Below are positions 35,601 to 47,600 of a stretch of DNA of 64,000 nucleotides, in pieces (position 1 is the first letter of the stretch; each line of letters opens with the position of its first letter). The position numbers were made by a program, and so were the translations under genes. The stretch covers positions 29,002,001 to 29,066,000 of the forward strand of contig NC_090291.1 in the NCBI RefSeq assembly GCF_037392515.1, written 5' to 3'. Source of the stretch: Haliotis asinina. Lineage: Eukaryota > Mollusca > Gastropoda > Lepetellida > Haliotidae. A model generated the notes under the pieces. It was not told where the DNA came from and did not search any database. It saw nothing but the letters and a program-made list of their open reading frames with translations.

Positions 35601-38600
35601 TTCCCACTTACGTGAAATATTTCTTCATGTATTCCGGTCCAGTGTAAGTGAAGGTCTTGTCAACCACATCCCAGTCATCCGGGTCAGTGGCGTACACATT
35701 ACCAATTTCAAGTGGGCCAAACATTCCTGAAAATGGTCACCCAGAATCTTATTTTAGACTTCTCACCTAACCAATAACAACATCATATAAAGGTTTTTCA
35801 ATGAGTCACAATATGTTATACTTTTAAAAGATCACTTGACACTAGCCATTTGTCTTTATGTGTGGTCATAGTATTTCCCTGTAGCCTACCCTTGTAGTAA
35901 CAGGCGCAAACATCACTATGTCACACTGTGCGACACTTGATAAACACAGCAACACATGACACTAGCAATTTGTGGTGACAATATTTCCCTGTAGCCTGCC
36001 CTCATAGCTAAAGATGTAGACATCACTATGTCACAACATGTGACACTTTAAAAACACATCAACACACGCAATAGCAATTTGCAGTCATAGTATTTCTTTG
36101 TAGCCTACCCTTGTAGTTGTAGACAAAGATGTCCTTGTGGCCTGGGCCGTGCTTGTTATCGTTGAGGTCCCCAATCTCTATGGTAAGTGTGTTGGTCCCA
36201 GTCTGAGCCTTAGGATTTCCTGACCCTCGCATGTCCCACATCACAATGGGCATGAAGTATAACTTCTGCTGCTCACGATCAAACACCTTCTTTGTGGACA
36301 CTTCAGCATTGCCCTTATTGTTGTCACCAGCTGGAGGCCGAACAAAAAGTATCAATTGGGTGTTAACCTCTTAGAAAGAGACACTGACAAACTACAAATG
36401 AACTAACAAATACATTGTAGAACTGTGTGATCGAGAGAATTCGGGAGCAAGACAGAGAAACATGAAAATCAAACTTTACTTACCGGGTTTGAAAAGAAGA
36501 CTGAAGTCAGCGCAGGTAGGTCTGCTGTTACATGGGCAAGAATTGGACCCATCACTACACACAGGCTCTGCAAATCCAAATGGTGGACCAAACGGGTCAG
36601 CATCCAAATCAGTGGCATTGACGACAATAACAAGTTCTGGTACAACTGCAGCATTCTCCATGACGATGGGGTGATATGGCTTTGCAAAGATGGGGAAGTT
36701 GTCATTGACATCCAGTACCTTCACCTCTAGAGTAGCTGTGCCTGTTTGAGCTGGATCACCTGGGATACAAAACACATCCATGAATGGAGGGCTTTAATTA
36801 AGTTGATACATCTATCTACATGAATCCTACTTTACAGAACAAAGCAGAAATATAAAACCTCAGCCAGCCCAGCCAAAGTTTCACATGTTTTCCTTACCAT
36901 AAGTGTTAAGTTATGCCTAAAGGGAGCCTTCTTTAACAAATCAAGGGAGAAAACATTCATAAAAAGAGGTCCAGTGCTTCTTTCTTAAACCACTGCTATA
37001 CACCCGGCACTTATTAGAGAAAATGCGGTAATACAATTGAGAACACTTTGTGACATGCAACATATGTAATATTTGGGATTTCACTTTGTGAAATGGTTTA
37101 CCTTTGTCAATGGCCAGTATGAAGACTTTGTGATAGCTTAACTTCTCTCTGTCCATCATGTTTCTGATTGTTACGTTTCCAACCTGGTTGATGGCAAAGA
37201 TTTTATCAGGATCAGTCTTCCGGTCCACGGAATACCTATGATGGAGAAGATGAGTGAGTACAGACACAACAAATCACAGCAACAGGGAGCATTACACGTC
37301 TCACCATACAGACAACAACAGAAGCTATGGTTAGTCTGAGTTTGGGATGATTTGAATTCAGTCATTTCCAATTCAGGAGACATATATCGTGAATATTGCC
37401 CACAAATGGTCTCTCACGTATTGCTAATACTGAAAGTTAGTTTCAGCAACAAACTTACTCAAAATCAGCATTGATTCCACTATCTTTATCGTTAGCGGAG
37501 AAGTGAGCAAGGAATGTTCCCACTTTAGCATCTTCATACTGTTCCACATAAATCCTAGGTCTTTCAAACTCAGGGGCATTGTCATTGAAGTCCTCAACGG
37601 TCACCTCTACATGTGTTGTGGCTGTGTGGCTTGGATCAGGGTCCTGGACAACTACAGTCAGGTTGAAGAAACGCTGCTCGGGATTCTCATAATCCACAGC
37701 CTGAAAGGTAAGGATTGATTGAGGTCACTTTTGGTCAGAAAACCTTCCACTAACAATTCTATAAAGCATGGTTTATGGACACATTTTTGTCTTGTTAATT
37801 GATGAATAATTGCACTCAGCAATATTACAGCTATATGGTGGCAGTCTGTAAATAATCAAACATGGACCATACAATCCAGGGATAAACAGCATGAGCATCA
37901 ATATTACTGAACATGTTACTGAACATCAGTGAAATAATTTATAAACTGATGATAGAAATGAGACCCCGAGCACTGTAAGTACAATGACATTCTATCAACA
38001 AAGCCACCACAGGTCAGATAATCAATCCACTTGCACAATCAGGATGAATTGTACCCTTAAATACATACCCTGAATACAACAATGCTGCCCTCATTATTCA
38101 CACCTTCCACATCGAAGAAAGAAATGAAGTTGTTCAGTCTGTAATCAAGGCGAGCATTTTCTCCAATATCATTGTCTGTAGCTCTAACTCTTGCAATAGC
38201 TCCTGATGTCTGTGCTTCGGACATGGTCACAGTGTAGAGAGGCTTCTCAAACACTGGGATTTGATCATTCTTGTCGTCCAGATTGATGGTGACTTGTTCT
38301 TCTATTGACTGAGCCACCACACCACGGTCGGAGGCCTTCACCTTCACTGTGTACTGGGGAGTGGTCTCTCGGTCCAAGCCGGATGAGTTGGTGCTAGTTT
38401 CTATCAGACCGGAGTTTTCTCTGATTTGGAACTTCATGTCAGATCCATCTGATGGACCTTCAACTATTTCATACCTCACAGTGCCATTGATGCCCTCATC
38501 ATAATCAATGGCCACCACAGTCATCACAGAGCTCCCTGAAAACAAACAATAAATTTGAGGATGTGACTATTCTTACCTATATTTCCCATTTCAATTGAAT

Positions 38601-41600
38601 CAGACAGGTCAGGTTAATTTTATTTCTTTTTGTTTCCTTTGACAGAATGTTATTGATTGCAGTGATTGTTAGAAGGTCAATTAAGTCTGACCACCCAATT
38701 CCACTGGTGGCCTTATACAAGCAAGTGTTGCTGAAGATCAATTCTGACCCAGACTTTCATAGACGAGCAAAACTAGAAACATTCTCATTCTTATCTTGAC
38801 CTCTACTCTACATAACTGTTCCTGGCCACATTTTCTGCTCAACTCCATCAGGTAAATGGCACTTACCTCGGTCAGAGTGCTCCATCACACTTCCTTCTAA
38901 TTTAGAGATGAAAAATGGCTTGTTATCATTGATGTCAATCGGTTTTACTTGAACAGATGCAAATCCGATCTGAGGTTGGTCAAGGTCACCTGATCCTGGC
39001 AAAGGGTCAGGTTCATCTTGGGCACGTATGTTGAACTGGTAGTTCGGTCTCCCATTGGGCAGATCCCTGTCCAAGCTGGTTAGAAGGTACAGACGTCCCG
39101 TCTCAGGTTCAATTTCAAAGAACTTATTTGGTGGTGAGGTGCCAAACCCAAGCAGCGAGTAACGGATTTGCGTCGGCCGATCAATGTCTGCATCTGTGGC
39201 ATTCACCTTAAAAAGATGGTCAAACTTGAGTAATCCGAACCGGATCAACTTCATTGGCAAAGGCTTGTATAAACAAAGCAAATGAGAAACATTGAAATTT
39301 GTGTGACACAGAAGAGTTCCCATTTGCCTCCTTGCCTGGGGTCATTCAATTTATTGGTTGAAAACAGGTTCTACACAAAGAGTAAATACAAGCAGACACA
39401 AAAAAAATACATCATGCTTCCAGGATCAGACTTACCCTTTATTCTGATCCATCTTGAAACACCCTTAATGAGGTTCCCCAAGGAATGACAAAATTATTGT
39501 TTTTCCTGACCTCATGTCCAAAAATACATCAATCTGATTTTCGAGGCATATTTAAAGAAATCAAAGCATTCATTTTATAAGTGTATCAGTATCCCTCACA
39601 GGGTGAAATGGAAGTACTGACAAGTACGTAATATCATTCTTTAATTTTGCCAGGGAATATGACAAGCTTAACAACCCGTAAATCATCCAATCACCAACTT
39701 CTTCACTTTAGTATCTACTGTAGTTAGCCAATGAGGGGACAGGAAACAGCCAACAGAGCTGGTTCTATGTAATATTGACATCTTTCATGAGAAGCATTAC
39801 AAAGATCAGCCAGCAATTACAAAGCCTTGTATCTAATGAGAACAGGTTCTAACCTGCACTAGGAACCTCTTGTTGGTGGCAGTGATGGATGTATCCTCCT
39901 CAACCACATCCACAATGATATATGGGTCAATGACGAACACAGGGCTGTTATCATTGGCATCAGACACATGGATATTAACTTGAGTGGTGTTCTTGTAAAT
40001 CCCATCATCTACTTCCAGAGTGAGGTTGTAAAGCTAGAAAACAGTGGGCAGTGTAATGTTGATTTAAACAAAATTTTAGTATAGCAATATACTAAAATGC
40101 CAGCTAAACAAAAGGAGCAAAACACATAGCTTCCATAGAATTTGTAATAACAAAGTCAAATATTCAAAATGGTAAACATGCATTTTTTAAAGAGTGAGTG
40201 AGGGAGCAATATTCCACCAATAGGACAGTAGACTTCACACATTGTAGCCATGTCTTTGGCATGACAAGCGGACACTTCAACCATTAGCTTTCCCCACTGC
40301 CCGCTTTCTAAGAAAAAAGAACATCCTCTTAAATATCTTTAAACTCACATGTTGTTCTGTTTCATAGTCAAGCTGTCTCCCAACATAGATAATGCCGGTT
40401 TTACTCTGCACACCGAAAGCACCCCGTTCATTCCCACTTTTAATTGTGTATGTTAAGACAGCAGCTGTAAGCAGATGGTTAAAAGAACATAAATCAATAT
40501 GAATTATCTATCTCAGCAAAACATAATAATCATAATTAATTAAACAATTAATTAATGATCATAATGATTTTTAGCAAATGTCATAAAGAGAAACAAACCA
40601 TAATTTTGCTCTTGATATCTAACTGAAGTCAAACATGTCACAATTTCATCAGAATTCATTGTACAAATGTTAGAAATAGCATACCAGTGATAAGACAAGT
40701 AAAGTTTGTCTTCACTCTCCTTACATTATCAATGATGACATCACAAATGTAAATGTTTACAACACACCGATGACGGCCAAGCACGATGACATAAGCTAAT
40801 GAGACTTTCAATTCCATGAAATAAAAACGCGGTTTACACGCTGTTTGGGCTTAAGCCCACAACTGTATTAAGTGTAAAACAACGTAGGAGTGTTTTAGTC
40901 TCACCGTCGTCAGGATCTCTGGCACTGACAGTGAGGACATGCTGCTGAACTGGAGCATCCTCTCTCACAGAAGCATTGTAAAAGGACTTTACAAAGTAGG
41001 GGCTGTTGTCGTTCATGTCGGTGATGCGGATTTGTACTGGGACAGTAGCTGAAAAATCAAAACATCCTTAACTGCACAACTCCTTAAGTAGCATTGACAT
41101 AAACACCTATTTTGTACACTTGGCTTTGTGGACACTATGAAAATATTGAAGTTATTAAACTGGTATAGGCCCTGCCACACAGGGAAAGTTTGTTGTCTGT
41201 TACTTTGTACCCCACTCCGGAATATTTAGAAATGTTTCTGAAAATAAAGAAGCAAGGACAAGGTAATGGATTTCTGACCTCACGACCTTTGAACTACACA
41301 TTTTGTATACGATGACATGGATCAAGCTGGACTCTTTTACTGCAATGTGGTATGTGGATCGTAACATTCCTTAATTGACAGAGTGAGCTTGGCAATATTC
41401 AAGCCACATGGCAGCTGTGTGAAATAATCAACCATAGACCACACAATCTAGTGATCAACAGCATGAGCAATGACCTATGTGCTAACGATATACTGACAAG
41501 CGTCAACAAAGTCAGCCTGCCTGACCACACAATCCCTGCATCTTATGACAATCAATGGTTACTGAAGACCAATTCTAATATGATCTTCATGGGTTTAAGT

Positions 41601-44600
41601 GAGTGAGTGAGTGAGTTTAGTTGCGCCACATTTGGCAATACTCCAGATGTTTGTAAATAATTGAGTGTGGACAAGACAATCCAGTGATCAACAGCTTGAG
41701 CATCAATTAGTGCAACTGGTAACTATGATGTGTCAACCAAGTCAGCGAGTCTGACCACCCAATCCTGTTAGTCACCTCTAACGACAAGCATGTCACCTTT
41801 CAGTACAAGTACCAGTAGGACTCACCTGTGTTTGGCTGCCCCTTAATGTGGCCAGGGCGGGAGGACTCTGTGCCATCATAAACCTTAACATCAAGAAACA
41901 GTTGACTTTTTTCTTCACGATCAAAGCTGAATGTAGATGTCAGAACTGCAGTGTTGTCGTCAATCTTGCGGATAGCAAATTTGTCAGAGATGTTTGCTTT
42001 TGGAACAATCTCAAAGGTGAGCTGAAACAAAACATCATCAAACTAAACAATGAAGTTTCCAGTATGACTTTATATTAGGACTAGATGAATGTGGTCTCAA
42101 GCATTGTTGCAATATCAGAGTGAGTGAGTGAGTTTATTTTTATGCTGCACTCAGCAATGTTCCAGCTATTTGGCAGTGGTCTGTAAATAAAAGAGTCTTG
42201 ACCAGACAATCATGACAAAATCAGGAACTGATAATATGCGTCAACCAAGTCAGTAAATCAATCCCGATAGTTGCCCCTTACGACAAGTATGGGTTACTGA
42301 AAGCCAAGATTCTAATCTAGACCTTAACAGGAATGCAATGTCATAACTTTCCTACATTACACTGGGTGACTTCAGTAATATTATTACATTTTTCAAACCT
42401 TCCTAAAGTTTCTGTAATATTATAACAATGTCTAAGCCTTATGAAAGTCTCTTTACTGTTATAACAATAACTATGCCATACTCAAGTTTCTTCAACGATT
42501 AAGCAACATTACTTCCTCTGAATTCAAGATAAATGTTTTAATGTTTTTCCAAACTTACAAAATTGTTGGGATAGGTTGGATCATCGTCATATGCTTTTAT
42601 CTCAATGACAGTTTGCCCTGGAGGTGAATTTTCTGGAATACTTCCTGGGTAGAATCCGGTTAAGGAATCCAAACCTCGGAAATATGGAACCTTGTTGTTT
42701 GTATCTCTTAGTTCCACAACAGGATGTATTTCTGATGACAGAGGTATCGAACCCCGATTCTGAGAAAGAAAAAAACATGCTTTTCATTTATAGTACAGAA
42801 GTCATACATAGAGCAGACACACCAAATTTCTTTAATGAATCTCAAATCATTGCACCTTATTCTACAGCACAAATGCAGACAAATTACAACACTGGGACCA
42901 GGAACATTGGGCATGACATAACAATGTGACAAAATAAGATAGAGTGCCACCAACAGTTAACATCACAGACTTTGCTGGTTCTGACTGCAAATGACTGACT
43001 GGTGTTTTCAATGTTATATCAGAACCTAAATCAAACAGGCACTGGTTGTGACTATTATGTCAAAGTTATTTAGTTCTCTTAACACTATCTAAAATCGAAT
43101 CAAACAAGTATTTCCCACTAACAGGTCCCCTTTCGCTTAAGAAGAAACATATTCATTACTCATTACTCTTTATTTTTTGCTCACACACAAGATGCATGAA
43201 ATGAGGTGTCAGGATAATCTACCAATGTAGGATGTAAACAAAATTGAGGACACTGGTTGCAAAGTTGTATGGAATATTGCGTTAACACAAGTTTGAAAAG
43301 TGGACTAAGTGTGGTGGTCATATTTTGTTTGCATAATCCCCTAATGCAGACTCACCAAATGTAGGCTGTCACCAAATTCGAAGACATCAAATAAAATAGT
43401 TCATGAGATATTGCGTTAACAAGAATCTGAAAAGTGGCCAAAATGCTGGGGTAACCTTGAAAATGAGCTATAGGTGACCGAAACTGACTATAGTCTGCAT
43501 AGTCCCCCAATGTAGGCTGTCACCAAATTTTTTAAGACATTGGGTATAATAGTTCATGAGATATTGCGTTAATAAGAAACGGGATGTATGTGCGTGCAGA
43601 CACGGCTGAATACATAGTCCCCCGCTGTCTTGATTACTCGTACCGATATGACTTCTCTATGACATATCTCTGTTTCATTCAAGGCACTTAAGAATGAGAC
43701 TGAGGGTCACTCATTCTAAAGTCTACTGAAAACTCTAGACGCAATGAAGCTTCTGTCATACGTAGCAGGTATTCATGCTATTTACTCACAGACACCCGAA
43801 GACGCAGCTCATATCGGTTCTTGACATTGAAGTCCATGGTAGTTGTGAACACAGTGAGGTTGACTGTGCTGCCGTCAGAGTTGATACCAAATGGTGGGAG
43901 AGACTGTACAGGGCTGCCATCTGCAGCAATCAAGGAGAAGGACACAGTTGGGTCATCCACATTGGAAGTGGCACTGAAAGATGCGATGACATGGCGTGGC
44001 TCAGCAGTTTCGTCCACCTTGTAGGGAGTAGCATCGTAGTCAGAACGGTCCCAGGTGGGAGGCTGACTGGTGAGATCTATGACACGTACCCTAACGTCAA
44101 CTGTGCTGTTCAAAGGGGGAGTCCCTTTGTCCTTTGCCATAACCTTCAGGTCATATTGATTTTTCTGAAAAAGTGAATGTATGGATGGTCATTTCTGACT
44201 CTAAATCATAGCTGACCAATACAACAATGATATAACTGAAACAAGATCCAAATAACCAAGCAGTATGTATGCCAGGTCCATAATGGAACATATTTTGATG
44301 TTTAGGTTAATTCACTTCTCAATACTCAGTGGAGACAATCTTAGAAATGAAATACTGAAAAAAATGCACTAATTTCAACGATCAATTAGCTGGGTTTTCC
44401 AGTTTTTACAACCAGTTTCAAGCACAATGGTTCAGCATTTTAGAACACCAATTTCCTATTATCTTTCTAAGCAAATCATTTCTGACCAATCTACTGTAAC
44501 ATATTAGTGTAAGAACTTATTCAGGTTTTCCTCACACAATCTGTGTAACTGGAAAATACAGTTTTCTAAACAGGTCAAGAAAATTAATCTGAACCTGTGC

Positions 44601-47600
44601 TGTTATAACAGGCTTTATCACTGAAGACCAGTTTAACATCAGTTATGGACAATACTTTTCAACTCCAAATAACAACAGATACATACTACTCCCAATGTCT
44701 TGTTCAGGGCGATAATGCCAGCCTCTTTGTCTATCTTGAAAACACCCCCATCACTGTCCACCATGAAGTATTCAATTGCTGCATTTATTCCCAGGTCATC
44801 ATCATTGGCTCTCACGGTCAGGATAGATCTATTGACTTCCAGGGTTTGACTGATTGTGGCAGTGTAGCTTGTTAAGTCAAACTTGGGTCTGTTATCATTG
44901 ATGTCTCCAATGCTGATGGTGAAGGTACAGTACCCATCTAGAGGTGGACGACCCTGGTCAACACCTCTGATGGTTATTGTATAGGATGACACAGCTTCCC
45001 GATCAAACTGTACAGCACTTCTGAGATCCCCAGAGTCTTCATCTATCTGGAAGTTGACTGTTGGGTTTACAGTTGGTCTCAGAATGGAGTATGTGACTCT
45101 TCCATTTTCTCCCCTGTCGTTGTCTTGTGCTTGAACCTAGATGTGAGCAAAAATACTTTAGGCATGAACAAACGTGGTTCACATTACAGGTCCTCTTGTA
45201 AATTAGGGTTTTTGCATAGTATTTGCCCTACAGATCTACATTCTTATTTAAAATCAGGGATGGCAACAGGAAAATCTGGTTTAGGCTGACAACTTGATAC
45301 TGTGTCATTGATTTGAACTTGAAATAAAATAGGAGGAAATCTGTGCATCAGAGAAAATGGCTGTCCCTGCAAGCAAAACTTGCATTTTCATGCTTTATTC
45401 ATAAACTTTAAAACACCTCAGCAGTTGTAACAAACTCATTACAACTTGTAATCAAGATAAAAACCATTCTAGCCTACCCTTATAACATGTGTATTTTCAG
45501 GTTTTCCTTCAAGAATGGTAGCATTATTGTAGCTGGAGCACTGTGGGAAGGACGGCTTATGTGTGTTGATGTCCACGATCTCTACATTCAGGTAGGCTTC
45601 GCTGGACAGGATTGGAGAACCACCGCAGCAGCTTCCATCATCGTAAGCAGTGATGTTCAAGATGTACTCATCAACATCAGCAGGCACAGTTTGGGACAGG
45701 GTTATGAGGCCAGATGCTGGCAAGATCCTGAAGATCTTGAAGTCCGTAAGTCGTGCTGGAAGGTCAAAGAGTCAGTGAACAAGCAAGGAAGCCACCGAAG
45801 GAATAATGCTGTCCAAAATATATAACCTAACATACCTTTAACATCCAAGAAGGATCAGTGGGTTTATCAACTGGGAAATAACTGTCATTTTGAACTCCAA
45901 GGTCATGGTTCACTGTAGAGGAAAGATACTAATTTCACACAGCAAATTAGTGGTGAGTGTTTTGTAAGTTTTAGAAAGTTTGAAAGCTAAGGGTATGATT
46001 TCTGTCTCATTAATACTACAACATCGTATCCAGAGATACAAATTCTTGCTTAAGAACTTACGCGAGAAGTAGAACTCTACTGAGTCCTTGTCCAAATCAA
46101 TGGCTTGGATGACTGTCACAGCATCCCCTACTTTGGCATCTTCACGCACATCTATCTTCTGGTTTTCAAGACTCATCTCTGGTGGCTCATCATTTACATT
46201 GGTCATGAACACTTGGACACTAGTTGTCCCGCTGTTTGGAGGTGACCCCTTATCAGTTGCTGTCACTGTGAAGCTGTACACGTGGCCTGGTAAACGATCA
46301 TAGTCCAAGCGTCTGTGGGCAAACAGGAATATGGCAAGTTCAAAAAGTAATAAAATAAAATAAAAGATTCCATGTCCCATTTACCTCGTTTTACTTGTAC
46401 AATTTCTGGGTCCCAATTTCACGAAGTATTCCCAGCTTTCCTATTACATTAGTTCAGGAATTGGGATAAACCATAAGTCTGTGCACAGAATAGTATATCA
46501 ATGAGAGAAACTTTTATTTTTGCAGTTTGTAATGTACATATTTTTTCACAATCCTTTCATAATTGCAACTCCATTTTTAAACCCTTCAACGACTAACTGA
46601 AATGGTCCATATGGTAAAACAGCTGGAGGAGATCCCGTATACAACTTCCAAGAACTCTACTCACTGTTTCACTTTGATGATGCCGACATACTCCATGCCT
46701 CCAACACCTGGACCTGTTCTGTTCTCAGTCACCACGTAGAAATGGTCATGATTGATGGAATATACCACTTCAGCATTGGTCCCCGAGTCATCATCGACTG
46801 CCTTCACTACAAACAAAACATAACCATTTACTTAGAATTCAACCAAAACTGCCCTTGGTGGCGAATTCGGAATTGTTTATGCAACTTTTCTATATGTCAT
46901 AATTTATTAAATTCAGGGTGAGTGAGTGAGTTTAGTTTCAGGCTGCACTCAGCAATATTCCAGTCATATGGTGGTGGTCTGTAAATAATTAAGCCTAGAC
47001 CAGGCAATCCAATGATTAACAACATGAGAATCTATTTGTGCAATTGGGATTAAATTCAGAAGTTCTTTAACAATGAATGCATTGTTATAATGGAAGAGTA
47101 AGCCCTGAGGTTCTTCCTTTGTATTGGTTCTATTACTGATTCTGATCTGAACAATCCAGTGATCAACAGCATGCTCATCCATGTAATTGGGAGAAGATGA
47201 CATTTTTCAATCAAGCTTGACCACCCAATCATTTTAACTGCCTCTTACGCCAAGCATGGATTGCTTAAAACTAATTCTAACTCAGATCTTCACAGGTGTT
47301 ATGACGAGAAAACCAAACAAAATCAAGTCAGCTTCCTATAAAAGCATTCTCGCTTCTGCAGTATTAAATTACACAACTATCCAAAGAGGTACATTCATGA
47401 TGTTTGTTATTGTTAATCACATGTGAGAGGCAGTGGGAAAGCCAAGTGGTCTAAGCATTTGCTAATCACACCAAAGACCAAGGCCTGATTCCCCACAACG
47501 TGTGAAGCCCATATCTGGTCTCCCTTGTCATGATATTGCTGGAATAGTGGGTTAAAAAATGAGATAAAACTATACTCACTCACTCACTCACAAAAAGGAA

